The notes: generated by a model from the letters alone, not told the origin. A DNA stretch of 64,000 nucleotides from Ectothiorhodospira marina (GCF_900109495.1 NZ_FOAA01000002.1:62001-126000); one strand, 5' to 3'; positions 8,258 to 19,363 are shown, counted from the stretch's first letter. Numbers and translations: made by a program.

Positions 8258-9748
8258 ATGTTCGAAGCAGCGGAACTGGGCAGGAAGGTATCGAAACAGA
8301 CTTACAAGGAAACGGTGCCGCTACTGCGGGCCGATTTGCTGGAGGCGCAAAGGCGTCTACGGGAGACGGATGCGGCGGTGATCATCATCGTCGAGGGCGT
8401 GGACGGCGTGGGACGCGGTGAGGTGGTGAACCGTCTCAATACCTGGCTGGATACCCGGGGCGTGGAGACCCACGCCTTCTGGGAGCAGAGTTCCGAGCAA
8501 CTGGAGCGCCCGCCCCTGTGGCGTTACTGGCAGTCGATGCCGCGTCGGGGCAGCATCGGCATCTTCTTTGGGGGCTGGTATTCCCGGCCGATCCGTCAGC
8601 ATATCCGTGATGAATGGGACGAGGCCAGTCTGCACGAGTCCCTCACCCGCATCCGCGATTTCGAGAGCATGCTGGTGGTGGACGGGGCCCTGATCATCAA
8701 GTTCTGGTTTCATCTGACCCGCTCGGAACAAAAGGCCCGCCTCAAGCAGCGTCTCAAGGATCCGGCCAGTCGCTGGTATCGCTTGCCCAAAGGCAAGGAT
8801 CAGGCGATTCGTTATCAACGTCTGGTGGAGACGGGTGAGCGGGTGATCCGCGAGACCGACAGCGGTCTGGCCCCCTGGTATCTGATCGAGGCCACCGACC
8901 CGCGCTACCGGGATCTGACCGTGGGGCGGACCCTGCTCGATGCCATCAACGAGCGCCTGCAGGTGGGCGGGCCTCCCGATGAGGGCGTCACACTCTCCCA
9001 TGCGCCCAGTCTGCCGCCCGAGCCTTCCGCCCGAGTGACGGTGCTGGACCATCTGGACATGGTTCAGGTCCTGGAAAAGGCGAACTACAAGAAACGCCTG
9101 GCCACCGCCCAGGCACGGCTGCGGGATCTATGCTGGCGCGCCAAGGACAAGGGCGTGGCCACGGTCATTGTCTTCGAGGGCTGGGATGCCGCCGGCAAGG
9201 GTGGCGCCATCCGTCGCCTCACTTCCGGTATTGATGCCCGCTTGTACCGGGTGGTGGCCGTGGCGGCACCCACTGACGAGGAACGGGCGCACCATTATCT
9301 CTGGCGTTTCTGGCGCTACGTACCACGTCGCGGGCGCATGACGGTATTCGATCGCTCCTGGTACGGGCGCGTACTGGTGGAGCGGGTGGAGGGCTTTGCC
9401 GCCGAGGATCGCTGGCGCCGGGCCTACCACGAGATCAACGACTTCGAGGAGCAGTTGGTGGAGCACGATGTGGTGCTGGTGAAGTTCTGGCTGCACATCA
9501 CGGAAGAAGAGCAACTGGAGCGTTTCCGGGAGCGTGAGAAAGTGGCCTACAAGCAGCACAAGATCACCGATGAGGACTGGCGTAACCGCCAGCAGCGAGC
9601 GGGCTACAATGCCGCGGTGAACGAGATGGTGGTGCGCACCAGCACGGAATACGCCCCCTGGACACTGGTGCCGGCCAATGACAAGCGTTTTGCGCGGGTG
9701 ACGGTGCTGGAAACGGTGTGCGACCGCCTGGAGGCGGCGATCACCTGA
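8258..9748 (+). CDS. pap: Polyphosphate:AMP phosphotransferase, two fused PPK2 domains
   Basis: Encodes 496 residues from the ATG at 8258, where MFEAAELGRK matches the usual N-terminus of this family. Two PPK2 domains are fused. The first (about 35-240) has a degenerate P-loop, EGVDGVGRGE, with Arg53 in place of the invariant lysine. The second (about 270-490) is canonical, FEGWDAAGKGGA with K314, followed by FDRSWYGR. Two-domain PPK2 proteins phosphorylate AMP to ADP from polyphosphate; this is family knowledge. The N-terminal unit is likely non-catalytic. It is a monocistronic gene on the plus strand, and thiC with its own leader follows. Confidence 0.92.
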   Translation: MFEAAELGRKVSKQTYKETVPLLRADLLEAQRRLRETDAAVIIIVEGVDGVGRGEVVNRLNTWLDTRGVETHAFWEQSSEQLERPPLWRYWQSMPRRGSIGIFFGGWYSRPIRQHIRDEWDEASLHESLTRIRDFESMLVVDGALIIKFWFHLTRSEQKARLKQRLKDPASRWYRLPKGKDQAIRYQRLVETGERVIRETDSGLAPWYLIEATDPRYRDLTVGRTLLDAINERLQVGGPPDEGVTLSHAPSLPPEPSARVTVLDHLDMVQVLEKANYKKRLATAQARLRDLCWRAKDKGVATVIVFEGWDAAGKGGAIRRLTSGIDARLYRVVAVAAPTDEERAHHYLWRFWRYVPRRGRMTVFDRSWYGRVLVERVEGFAAEDRWRRAYHEINDFEEQLVEHDVVLVKFWLHITEEEQLERFREREKVAYKQHKITDEDWRNRQQRAGYNAAVNEMVVRTSTEYAPWTLVPANDKRFARVTVLETVCDRLEAAIT

Positions 9749-9770
9749 AGGGCCCCGAGAGCCGACGGGC

Positions 9771-9799
9771 TTGCCAAGCCGCGGCATCTGGGCTAGCTT
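9771..9799 (+). promoter_or_regulatory. Possible thiC promoter
   Basis: TTGCCA (9771-9776) and TAGCTT (9794-9799) are separated by 17 bases and lie just before the riboswitch. The -10 box matches consensus at only three positions. Position relative to the aptamer is the main support. Confidence 0.35.
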
Positions 9800-9803
9800 G
9801 AAC

Positions 9804-11829
<2,026 letters not shown>

Positions 11830-11837
11830 GGTCCTCC

Positions 11838-11978
11838 ACCCTCACCCCAACCCCTCTCCCGCCAGCGGGAGAGGGGCTCAGTGCTGGAAACGCCCTTCTC
11901 TCCCACCAGCGGGCGAGGGGCTTAGTGCTAAAAACTCCCTTCTCCCCTCTGGGGAGAAGGGCTGGGGATGAGGGGCGG
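11838..11978. repeat. Block of three CCCCTCTCCC-type hairpins in the thiC/HPr convergent gap
   Basis: Hairpin one is 11851-11876 (11-bp perfect stem, CCAG loop). A degenerate second copy covers about 11893-11920. Hairpin three is 11937-11961 (11-bp perfect stem, TCT loop). Outer arms CCCTCACCCCAACCC and GGGCTGGGGATGAGGGG are also roughly complementary. This is a widely dispersed proteobacterial extragenic repeat and could terminate transcription from both sides. Confidence 0.75.
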
Positions 11979-12000
11979 GGGCCGCCCCCGAATCCTGCAA

Positions 12001-12270
12001 CTACTCCGGCTCCCCGAACCGATCCCCGATCAGCCCCTCCAGGGCATCCAGGGCGTCATCGGCGTCCTCGCCTTCGGCGATCAGGCGCACGGTGGTGCCG
12101 CGACTGGCAGCCAGCATCATGATGCCCATGATGCTCTTGCCGTTCACGCGGCGGCTGCCCTTTTCCACCTCCAGTTCAGCCGCGTAACTGCTGGCCAGAT
12201 TCACGAATTTGGCCGCGGCCCGCGCATGCATGCCCAGCTTGTTGATGATCTCGACTTCCCGGGTGGGCAT
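12001..12270 (-). CDS. ptsH: HPr phosphocarrier of the regulatory PTS
   Basis: Encodes 89 residues. The phosphoenolpyruvate-dependent site is H15 in KLGMHARAA. S46 in NGKSIMGIMML is the regulatory serine phosphorylated by HPr kinase, and both numbers equal those of Gram-positive HPr. It relays phosphate from enzyme I (not in the window) to the EIIA proteins encoded just upstream. Its start directly abuts the stop of the EIIA(Man) gene. With no permease subunits nearby, it probably serves regulation rather than sugar uptake. Confidence 0.93.
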   Translation of the reverse strand: MPTREVEIINKLGMHARAAAKFVNLASSYAAELEVEKGSRRVNGKSIMGIMMLAASRGTTVRLIAEGEDADDALDALEGLIGDRFGEPE

Positions 12271-12666
12271 TTAGCTGTGGGTCTCGCAGAGCAGGATACC
12301 GTCATGGCCACCACTGATGGCCTTGTTGACCAGTTCGTGCAGACGCAGGGTGGGGTAGTTGAGGACGCGCACCAGCATGGGCAGGTTCAGCCCCGCAATC
12401 ACCTGGACCTTGGGGTGCTGGGTGAGGCGGTTGGCAATATTGCTGGGGGTGGAGCCATACATGTCGGTGAGCACCAGCACGCCATCCCCCTGATTGAGGC
12501 GGTGATAGGCATCGATGGCCTTGCCCAGCAGCACATCCGGATCCCCGGACTGGGAGACCGCCAGACAGTAGGTGTCCAGAGGAATGGTGCCCATCATGGA
12601 ACGCGCCGTGCTGAGCAGGTCTTCCCCGATGTGATTATGGGTAATGATCATGAGTCCGACGGACAT
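12271..12666 (-). CDS. PTS EIIA component, mannose/fructose (ManX-type) family
   Basis: From the ATG at 12666 the protein has 131 residues and its phosphorylatable histidine in IITHNHIGE becomes H10, the position used in E. coli ManX. A TTG at 12684 would add six residues. The fold is EIIA-Man, with the second conserved block DMYGSTPSN (typical DxxGGSP loop) near 68-76. No IIB, IIC or IID gene follows, so the protein is a stand-alone regulatory acceptor. It lies between rapZ (21 bp from the chosen start) and HPr. Confidence 0.88.
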   Translation of the reverse strand: MSVGLMIITHNHIGEDLLSTARSMMGTIPLDTYCLAVSQSGDPDVLLGKAIDAYHRLNQGDGVLVLTDMYGSTPSNIANRLTQHPKVQVIAGLNLPMLVRVLNYPTLRLHELVNKAISGGHDGILLCETHS

Positions 12667-12687
12667 GCTGGCATACCGTTTCAAGGA

Positions 12688-13548
12688 TCAGGAAAGTTCA
12701 CGGTGACGAGTGCTCACCGCCTCGCCCCTGAGGCCGCGGAAGTGTTCCGCCAGTCTCTCGGCGAGATAGACTGAGCGATGCTGCCCGCCGGTGCAACCAA
12801 TGGAGACGGTCAGGTATGAGCGGTTCTCGCCTTCAAACCGCGGGATCCAGGTGGTCAGGAAATCGCGCAATGAGGCAAACATTTCCTCCACCATCGGGTG
12901 ATTATCCAGGAATTGGGCCACTTCTTCGTCCCGGCCGGTGAGACCACGCAGCAGTGGCTCCCAGTGGGGGTTGGGCAGACAGCGTACATCGAAGACGAAA
13001 TCCGAGTCCACTGGCGCGCCATGCTTGAAGCCGAAGGACTGGATCAGCAGCGAAATTCCTCGGTCGGCGGCCTGTTCGACCCGTTCGCGGATCGTCTGGC
13101 TTAACTGGTGCACGTTGGTGCGGGTGGTATCGATGGCCAGATCTGCGTGATTGGCGATATTGGAGAGCAGTTTGCGTTCCAGGCGGATCGCCTCCCACAG
13201 GGGCACGCCATCGCGGGTCAGCGGATGACGCCGGCGGGTCTCGCTGAAGCGCCGCAGCAGGGTTTCTTCCTCCGCCTGGAGAAAGATGACCTGTAGATCC
13301 ACGCCCATGGCGCGGATTTCATCCACGATGCTGTCGAAGCGATCCAGTTCTTCAATGCCACTGCGGGCATCAATGCCCACGGCGGCTTCGTCGTAGAGGG
13401 TGAGACGTGGGCTCCGGAGCTGCGCGACCACTGCCGTGAGCAGGCCCAGGTGCAGGTTGTCGATGCAGTAATAGCCCGCATCCTCCAGGGCATGCAGGGC
13501 CACGGTCTTGCCGGAACCGGACAGGCCGCTGACGATGATCAGCTTCAT
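12688..13548 (-). CDS. rapZ: RNase adapter protein RapZ (YvcJ-family nucleotide-binding protein)
   Basis: Encodes 286 residues, close to E. coli RapZ (284). The Walker A motif GLSGSGKT lies at 8-15. The C-terminal domain has the conserved IGCTGGQHRSVY segment used to sense glucosamine 6-phosphate and bind RNA in enterics. In E. coli RapZ delivers the sRNA GlmZ to RNase E, tuning GlmS and thus UDP-GlcNAc supply. Whether such sRNAs exist here is unknown. The gene overlaps hprK by four bases. Confidence 0.94.
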   Translation of the reverse strand: MKLIIVSGLSGSGKTVALHALEDAGYYCIDNLHLGLLTAVVAQLRSPRLTLYDEAAVGIDARSGIEELDRFDSIVDEIRAMGVDLQVIFLQAEEETLLRRFSETRRRHPLTRDGVPLWEAIRLERKLLSNIANHADLAIDTTRTNVHQLSQTIRERVEQAADRGISLLIQSFGFKHGAPVDSDFVFDVRCLPNPHWEPLLRGLTGRDEEVAQFLDNHPMVEEMFASLRDFLTTWIPRFEGENRSYLTVSIGCTGGQHRSVYLAERLAEHFRGLRGEAVSTRHRELS

Positions 13549-14492
13549 GGTGTTTCGATCTGCATCTGCTTGCGTTGTCGGGTGGCCAGGTCGTCGCCGG
13601 CATAATAGCCGCGCAGACGCAGCAGGTGGTTGCGGATGGCAGCTTCCACCATGACGGCCAGGTTGCGCCCCGGTGCCACGGGCAGGGTGATCACCGGAAT
13701 CTCCAGCCCCAGCACCACCCGGGTGTAACGCACGCCATGCAGGCGGTCAATGTCACCTGCCTGCACCTTGGTCTGGTCCTTGAGATCGATGATCAGGCGC
13801 AGGTACTTGCTGTTCTTGATGGCGCTGTCGCCATACATGGCGCGTACGTTGAGCACCCCCAGGCCTCTGACCTCCAGAAAGTTCTCCAGCACCGGCGGGC
13901 AGGTGCCGCGCAGGATGTCCGGGGCGATGCGGGCGAATTCGGGCGCATCGTCCGCCACCAGGCGGTGGCCACGGCTGATGAGTTCCAGGGCCAGTTCGCT
14001 CTTGCCCACGGCGCTTTCCCCGGTGAGCAGCACCCCGATCCCCAGAACCTCCATGAACACCCCGTGCAGGGTGGTGGTCTCCGCCAGCTTGTTGCTGAAA
14101 AAGTAACGCAGGATGTTGATCAATTCATGGCTGGGCAGGGCGGTGCGCAGCAGCGGTACTGACTGACGCTCCGACAGGGTGCGCAGTTCGGGGAGGGGTT
14201 CCAGGCTGTCGGTCACGATCAGCATGGAGGATGCGCCGCTGCACAATTGCTCCAGGATGTCCCGCTGGGAGTTTTTGCGCAGCGACCACAGGTAACGCAT
14301 CTCATCATTTCCCAGCACCTGGATCTGGTTGGGATGGATGATGTTCAGGTGACCCACCAGCGACGGGCTGCCCTGGGGCGTGGATCGGTGCGAAATGCTC
14401 CGTTCGCCCCCCAGGGTGCCGGCAACCCAGGTGAGGCCCAGGCGTTCCTCCATGACTTCCATGATGTTGCTGACGGTGAGCGAGTCAGTCAT
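13545..14492 (-). CDS. hprK: HPr kinase/phosphorylase
   Basis: Encodes 315 residues from the ATG at 14492. A GTG at 14525 would overlap ptsN by 29 bases and is disfavoured. The N-terminal domain spans about 1-130. The kinase domain has H143 (LHGVF), the P-loop GESAVGKS at 158-165, D181-D182 (VADDAPE) and the signature EVRGLGVLNVRAMYG. All catalytic residues are present, so both the kinase and phosphorylase activities on HPr Ser46 are expected. Enterobacteria and Pseudomonas lack this enzyme; it occurs in beta- and some gammaproteobacteria. Confidence 0.94.
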   Translation of the reverse strand: MTDSLTVSNIMEVMEERLGLTWVAGTLGGERSISHRSTPQGSPSLVGHLNIIHPNQIQVLGNDEMRYLWSLRKNSQRDILEQLCSGASSMLIVTDSLEPLPELRTLSERQSVPLLRTALPSHELINILRYFFSNKLAETTTLHGVFMEVLGIGVLLTGESAVGKSELALELISRGHRLVADDAPEFARIAPDILRGTCPPVLENFLEVRGLGVLNVRAMYGDSAIKNSKYLRLIIDLKDQTKVQAGDIDRLHGVRYTRVVLGLEIPVITLPVAPGRNLAVMVEAAIRNHLLRLRGYYAGDDLATRQRKQMQIETP

Positions 14493-14496
14493 GGGG

Positions 14497-14964
14497 TCAT
14501 CCGGTGTCTTCGGTGTCCCAGTCACGCACCAGGGTCAGCAGTTCCGCTGTGCCGGAGGCGCTACGCAACCGGGCCAGGGTCTCCGGATCGGAGAACATCC
14601 GCGCCAGCAGCGCGAGGATCTGCAGGTGCTCGTCGGTACAGTCCGCCGGCACCACCAGCGCGAAGAGGATGTCCACCGGTTCGCTGTCGGGGGCGTCGTA
14701 GTCCACGCCCTTCTCCAGCTTGAGCAGGGCAGCACAGGCCTCGCTGGCACCCGCCAGGCGACCATGGGGGATGGCCACGCCATGCCCCAATCCCGTGCTG
14801 CCCAGGCGCTCCCGGGCCAGCAGGCTGTCAAAGATTTCACCCTGGGTGAGTTTGGGCAGATGATTGGAGAGCATCTCGCCCAGCATCTCCAGCGCACGTT
14901 TCTTACTGCTCACGTCCGTCTGGCAGTGCACCCGCTCGGGGGCGAGAAGATCACCGATGTTCAT
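14497..14964 (-). CDS. ptsN: Nitrogen-regulatory PTS protein EIIA(Ntr)
   Basis: Encodes 155 residues of the EIIA-fructose/nitrogen fold. The phosphorylation site is H67 in VAIPHGRL. In characterised bacteria EIIA(Ntr) controls potassium transport, sensor kinases and sigma-54-related functions depending on phosphorylation. Here it lies downstream of rpoN and hpf and just ahead of hprK, the standard order. Start at 14964 is seven bases below the hpf stop. Confidence 0.95.
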   Translation of the reverse strand: MNIGDLLAPERVHCQTDVSSKKRALEMLGEMLSNHLPKLTQGEIFDSLLARERLGSTGLGHGVAIPHGRLAGASEACAALLKLEKGVDYDAPDSEPVDILFALVVPADCTDEHLQILALLARMFSDPETLARLRSASGTAELLTLVRDWDTEDTG

Positions 14965-14971
14965 GAATCAT

Positions 14972-15295
14972 TCACTCGATATGGTTGCGGTGGGAGCCTT
15001 CCGCCCGGTGGTGGTCCTTGAGCTTTTCCTTATGCTTCACCACCTGGCGATCCAGTTTGTCCACCAGGGCGTCGATGGCGGCGTACATGTCCGTGTGGGT
15101 GGCCTCGGCATGGATGCTGTTACCGCTGAGCAACAGGTTGGCTTCGGCCTTTTGCTGCAGCTTCTCCACGGTCAGGATCACGTGCACGTCGATGACGTTG
15201 TCAAAATGCCGCTCCAGGCGCTCGAACTTCTCGTTGACGTAGTTGCGCAGGGCTTCGGTCAGGTCGACGTGATGACCGGTGAGGTTGATCTGCAT
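14972..15295 (-). CDS. hpf: Ribosome hibernation promoting factor, short form
   Basis: Encodes 107 residues starting MQINLTGHHVDLTE, the HPF/YfiA ribosome-binding domain without the long C-terminal dimerisation extension. The protein binds the 30S decoding region and helps form 100S dimers or inactivates 70S in stationary phase. A strong AAGGAG site precedes the ATG. It sits directly downstream of rpoN, as in most gammaproteobacteria. Confidence 0.94.
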   Translation of the reverse strand: MQINLTGHHVDLTEALRNYVNEKFERLERHFDNVIDVHVILTVEKLQQKAEANLLLSGNSIHAEATHTDMYAAIDALVDKLDRQVVKHKEKLKDHHRAEGSHRNHIE

Positions 15296-15346
15296 AAGAT
15301 GACTCCTTAGGGATGGGTAATGATCAAGACAGCTTCGCGGTTGATG

Positions 15347-16846
15347 TCAGACGAGCCGCTTGCGTTCGTTGGATGGCGGAATGGCCATGGCCTCACGGTA
15401 CTTGGCCACGGTGCGTCGTGCCACATGAATGCCACGATCCACCAGAACCTGGGCAATCTTGCTGTCACTCATGGGCTTGCCCTGAGGCTCTTCGGCAACC
15501 AGCTTGCGGATCATGGCGCGGATCGCGGTGGCTGAACACTCGCCGCCGTCTGCCGTGCCCACATGGCTGGAAAAGAAATACTTGAATTCGTAGATGCCCC
15601 GGGGGGTATGCATGAATTTCTGGGTGGTCACCCGGGAGATGGTTGACTCATGCATCTCCAGTTGTTCGGCGATATCGCGCAGCACCAGGGGTTTCATGGC
15701 CTCGTCGCCATATTCCAGAAAGGCGCGCTGGTGCTCGACGATGGCGGTGCCCACCCGCAGCAGGGTCTCGTTGCGGCTTTGCAGGCTCTTGATGAACCAG
15801 CGGGCCTCCTGGAGGCTGTTGCGCATGTAGGTGTTGTCCTGACTGGAATCGGCGCGGCGCACAAAGCTGGCATAGAGGGGGTTCACCCGCAACCGCGGCG
15901 CAATTTCCGGGTTGAGCTCCACCTGCCAGCGGCCCTCTCGCTTGCGTACGAAGACATCGGGGATGATGTATTCGGGCGAACTGCTGCTGATGAGCCCGCC
16001 CGGGCGCGGGTTCAGTGTCTGAATCAGGGCGATCACCTGCTGCAGTTCGCCATCATCCAGCCCCAGGCGCCGCTGCACGCCCTTATAATCGCGGGCACCC
16101 AGGGCATCCAGGTGTTCACGGGCCAGGATTCGGGCCTGGGCCAGCCAGGGCGTCTCATCCGGAAACTGTGCCAGCTGCAGGCTCAGGCACTCGGCCAGAT
16201 CCCGCGCGCCCACGCCAACCGGGTCCAGGTGCTGAACCATGTTCAGTACGGCCTCCACCTCATCCAGTTCCAGATCCATTTCCCGGTCTTCGGCCAGGGC
16301 GGCATGGATCTGCTCGATGGGTTCGGCCAGGTAACCGTCTTCGTTGATGGAGTCAATGATGGTCAAGGCGATGGCCCGGTCACGCTCACTCATGGACGAC
16401 AGATGCACCTGCCACATGAGATGTTCATGCAGGCTTTCCGAGGGCCCGGTCTGGTTTTCGAACACGTCGCGCCCGTCGTGATCCGACTGCCCGGCGCTTG
16501 AAGGGGGCACATCGTAGATGTCGTCCCAGTTGCTGTCCACCGGCAGTTCATCGGGGATCTGTTCCTGACTGCCTTCGGCGTTGCCTTCTGTCTCGGCGGC
16601 GGCCTCGGCCGCCTCTGAAGTCTCGCGGGTGTCGGCCGGGTCCTGCTCGCGCGTTTCCTCGGAGGCGGTGTCCTGATCCGCCTCCGTACCTTCCATGGCC
16701 TCGAGCATGGGGTTGGTTTCCAGGGTTTCCTGGATCTGTGCCTGCAACTCCAGGGTCGACAGTTGCAGCAGGCGGATGGCCTGCTGCAACTGAGGGGTCA
16801 TGGTCAGGTTTTGACCCAGCCGGAGCTGGACGGAAGGTTTCAACAT
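15347..16846 (-). CDS. rpoN: RNA polymerase sigma-54 factor
   Basis: Encodes 499 residues. The Q-rich activator-interacting region I ([20 protein letters not shown]) is followed by an acidic region II from about 45 to 125, the core-binding domain, and the RpoN box [10 protein letters not shown] at 476-485 that contacts the -24 element. The helix-turn-helix region ahead of it is intact. It directs transcription needing AAA+ activators, typically nitrogen, flagellar and envelope genes. A near-consensus -10 box lies 97 bases upstream. Confidence 0.97.
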   Translation of the reverse strand: MLKPSVQLRLGQNLTMTPQLQQAIRLLQLSTLELQAQIQETLETNPMLEAMEGTEADQDTASEETREQDPADTRETSEAAEAAAETEGNAEGSQEQIPDELPVDSNWDDIYDVPPSSAGQSDHDGRDVFENQTGPSESLHEHLMWQVHLSSMSERDRAIALTIIDSINEDGYLAEPIEQIHAALAEDREMDLELDEVEAVLNMVQHLDPVGVGARDLAECLSLQLAQFPDETPWLAQARILAREHLDALGARDYKGVQRRLGLDDGELQQVIALIQTLNPRPGGLISSSSPEYIIPDVFVRKREGRWQVELNPEIAPRLRVNPLYASFVRRADSSQDNTYMRNSLQEARWFIKSLQSRNETLLRVGTAIVEHQRAFLEYGDEAMKPLVLRDIAEQLEMHESTISRVTTQKFMHTPRGIYEFKYFFSSHVGTADGGECSATAIRAMIRKLVAEEPQGKPMSDSKIAQVLVDRGIHVARRTVAKYREAMAIPPSNERKRLV

Positions 16847-16902
16847 AGCACGATGCGCGCCATCGGGCCGGAGCCCGAGTCTGTGATGCCTGATGATGGA
16901 GG

Positions 16903-16918
16903 CGGGGGCAGGCCCCCG
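16903..16918. other. GC hairpin between lptB and rpoN
   Basis: CGGGGG at 16903-16908 pairs with CCCCCG at 16913-16918 around a four-base loop. On the minus strand no T-tract follows, so termination is doubtful. It lies in the rpoN leader. Confidence 0.35.
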
Positions 16919-16942
16919 ACGTTAATATTGCTGTCACGGGAG

Positions 16943-16948
16943 ATTATA
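16943..16948 (-). promoter_or_regulatory. Possible rpoN promoter -10 box
   Basis: On the minus strand the sequence is TATAAT, a perfect sigma-70 -10 hexamer, 97 bases before the rpoN ATG. The -35 region 17-18 bases upstream (TCCAAT/GTCCAA) is poor. Confidence 0.45.
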
Positions 16949-17012
16949 CGGTGTGCCGGCAAAAATTGGACCCGTGCCCGGAAAACCCTGCCTGCGGTGA
17001 GTGCATGGGGTT

Positions 17013-17738
17013 TCACAGGCGGAAGTTCTCCCCCAGGTAAACGCGGCGCACCTGCGGGTCGGCCAATACATCCTCCGGCGCACCCTGGCTGATGATATGC
17101 CCGCCGCTGAGAATATAGGCCCGGTTGCAGATGCCCAGGGTCTCGCGCACGTTATGGTCGGTGATCAGCACGCCGATGTTCCGTGACGTGAGATGGGTGA
17201 TGATCCGCTGGATCTCGATCACGGAGATGGGGTCGACGCCAGCGAAAGGCTCGTCCAGGAGGATGAAGGCCGGTTCAGTGGCCAGGGCCCGGGCGATCTC
17301 CACGCGCCGCCGCTCACCGCCGGAGAGACTGACGCCGGCATTGTCACGGATGTGCTGGATCTGAAACTCCTCAAGCAGGGATTCCATTTTTTCCTGGCGC
17401 TGGACCTTGTCGAGGTCGCGGCGCACCTCCAGTACGGCCATGATGTTGTCGGCCACGGAAAGCTTGCGGAACACCGAAGGTTCCTGGGGCAGATAGCCCA
17501 CGCCCATGCGGGCCCGAGCGTGCATGGGTAACTGGGTGATGTCCCGGCCATCCAGGCGGATCTGCCCTTCGTCGCAGGGCACCAGGCCCACGATCATGTA
17601 GAAGCAGGTGGTCTTGCCGGCCCCATTGGGGCCCAGCAGGCCCACCACCTCACCGCTGTTGATCTCGATGGAGGCACCGTCCACGGGCTTGATTGCCCGG
17701 TAACGCTTGACCAGTTTGTCGGTCTCCAGCCGGCTCAT
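17013..17738 (-). CDS. lptB: LPS export ABC transporter ATP-binding protein
   Basis: Encodes 241 residues. Walker A GPNGAGKT is at 36-43, the signature LSGGERRR follows a Q-loop ([12 protein letters not shown]), and Walker B is [12 protein letters not shown] with a D-loop and H-switch (ITDHNVRET). It powers LptFG, which pulls LPS out of the inner membrane and pushes it along the LptCAD bridge. Its start overlaps the lptA end by four bases. Confidence 0.97.
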   Translation of the reverse strand: MSRLETDKLVKRYRAIKPVDGASIEINSGEVVGLLGPNGAGKTTCFYMIVGLVPCDEGQIRLDGRDITQLPMHARARMGVGYLPQEPSVFRKLSVADNIMAVLEVRRDLDKVQRQEKMESLLEEFQIQHIRDNAGVSLSGGERRRVEIARALATEPAFILLDEPFAGVDPISVIEIQRIITHLTSRNIGVLITDHNVRETLGICNRAYILSGGHIISQGAPEDVLADPQVRRVYLGENFRL

Positions 17739-18247
17739 GGGGTGTCGCCGTCCTCCGAGCGGTCGCGGGGCGCGAAGATGGCCTCCACGCGGCCCGTGTC
17801 ACCGGTGCTGGCTTCCAGCGTGGCGGCTTCCAGGTTGTAGACGATGCGGCTGCCGCGGAATTCGTCATCCCCCTGCCATACCCGGGCCTCGCCGGTGAGT
17901 GCCACACGCGGCCCATCCGGGAAGAATTCCATGCGTCGTGCCTCGGCGCGAACCTCCCGGTTCGACTCGTCCCGCGTGGTCAGGGTGGCCAGGCGTCCCT
18001 CGGAGACCATGCGCTCCAGTTGTCGATCAGGGGCATGCACGGTCACTTCGTCACCCGTAATGACGGTGTCGCCCTGGGTGATGGTGACGTTGCCCTGGTA
18101 TACGCTCACCCCCCGTTGGTCATCCAGGTTGGCGCGATCCGCCTCGATGCGGATGGGCAGGTCAGGGTTGTGCTGGCCGTGTGCGGCGGGCATCCAGGCC
18201 AGCAAGAGGGTCAGCAGCAGCCTCTTGGAGATGTCAGTGCGGAACAT
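17735..18247 (-). CDS. lptA: LPS export periplasmic bridge protein LptA
   Basis: Encodes 170 residues with a signal peptide cleaved near AAHG at residue 24. The mature part ([20 protein letters not shown] and following) is the OstA/LptA beta-jellyroll that forms the hydrophobic groove carrying LPS across the periplasm. The 3' end overlaps lptB by four bases and the 5' end overlaps lptC by 14 bases. Confidence 0.94.
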   Translation of the reverse strand: MFRTDISKRLLLTLLLAWMPAAHGQHNPDLPIRIEADRANLDDQRGVSVYQGNVTITQGDTVITGDEVTVHAPDRQLERMVSEGRLATLTTRDESNREVRAEARRMEFFPDGPRVALTGEARVWQGDDEFRGSRIVYNLEAATLEASTGDTGRVEAIFAPRDRSEDGDTP

Positions 18248-18806
18248 AGGTGCCTCTCACCTGGCTCTCAAGTTCCAGGGTATCCCGGGTCAGGTCCAAA
18301 GTCATGCCCACGCCCTCTGCCTCGCGGTGGGTGGTCACCATGCGGGCCCGGGCATTGGTGTGTGCCTGGCGGGGCAGGGTCCATACGGTCACATCCCGGC
18401 TGGTGATGGTCATGGGAGGGTGGTCCGGTGCCCCCGGGCGGTCCAGTTGCACGTGACCCAGCAGTTGCACTTCATCGCCGCCGGATGAGACCCAGCCACG
18501 TTCGGAACGCAGGGTCCAGTCGGGAGCGGGGGGATGTTCCATGATCAGTACCGGGGATTCCACGTGGCTGGATTGATCTCCCTGGCGTTGTTCCAGGCGG
18601 GTGCCGGAGAGCCGGTATTTGAGCTGGCCGGAGGCATCCATGCTCCAGACCACGAAATCCTCGGCAAAGAACTGATTGGCTTCAGGGTCCACCTGGGCAG
18701 TCGGCACCACGCGTTGTTCCTGGGCGCTCTTGGAGAGCCAGAAACCCAGGGCGACCACCAGGGCGAGCACCAGAATCAGCAATAGTCCCGAGAAACGTCG
18801 ACTCAT
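18234..18806 (-). CDS. lptC: LPS export inner-membrane anchor LptC
   Basis: Encodes 190 residues: one N-terminal membrane helix (about 7-25) followed by the LptC jellyroll. It receives LPS from LptB2FG and passes it to LptA. Its start overlaps the kdsC end by four bases, in the usual kdsD-kdsC-lptC-lptA-lptB order. Confidence 0.93.
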   Translation of the reverse strand: MSRRFSGLLLILVLALVVALGFWLSKSAQEQRVVPTAQVDPEANQFFAEDFVVWSMDASGQLKYRLSGTRLEQRQGDQSSHVESPVLIMEHPPAPDWTLRSERGWVSSGGDEVQLLGHVQLDRPGAPDHPPMTITSRDVTVWTLPRQAHTNARARMVTTHREAEGVGMTLDLTRDTLELESQVRGTYVPH

Positions 18807-19330
18807 TCCAGGTACGGCGCCAGGGCGGCCTGAAGGTTGTTCTGGGCCTCCAGTATGAATTCGCAGGCCTCGCGTGCGGCCCCGCGACCGCCACCTGCCC
18901 GAGTGATGTAGTGGGCATGCTCCCGTACCAGGGGATGCGCGTCGGCCACGGCGATGGCCAGCACGGCGCGACGCATCACGGGCAGATCCACCACATCGTC
19001 ACCCATGTAGGCAGTGTGCTCGATGCCCACCCCGGCCGCCTCGAGTAATCCGCCCAGCGCATCCAGTTTGTCGCGGCGGCCCTGGACGATATGCTGGATG
19101 CCCAGGTCGCGGCAGCGGTGTTCCACCACCTGGGACCGTCGTCCGGTGAGGATGCCGATCTGCACGCCGCTGTCGGCCAGCATGCGGATGCCGTGACCAT
19201 CCCGGCTGTTGAAGGCCTTGTACTGCTGGCCATCGTCCCCCAGATAGAGGCTGCCGTCGGTGAGCACACCGTCCACATCGAGGATCAGGAAGCGCACGTC
19301 ACGGGCGCGTTGTCTTGGGGCATCGTTCAT
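18803..19330 (-). CDS. kdsC: 3-deoxy-D-manno-octulosonate 8-phosphate phosphatase
   Basis: Encodes 175 residues of the HAD C0 subfamily, which lacks a cap domain. The nucleophile motif DVDGVLTDG holds D18 and D20. The later MGDDVVDLPVM supplies the metal-binding aspartates. It removes phosphate from Kdo-8-P before activation to CMP-Kdo. It is 33 bp from kdsD. Confidence 0.95.
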   Translation of the reverse strand: MNDAPRQRARDVRFLILDVDGVLTDGSLYLGDDGQQYKAFNSRDGHGIRMLADSGVQIGILTGRRSQVVEHRCRDLGIQHIVQGRRDKLDALGGLLEAAGVGIEHTAYMGDDVVDLPVMRRAVLAIAVADAHPLVREHAHYITRAGGGRGAAREACEFILEAQNNLQAALAPYLE

Positions 19331-19363
19331 GGGGCAAGGATACCATGGGGCGGGTGGGCAACT

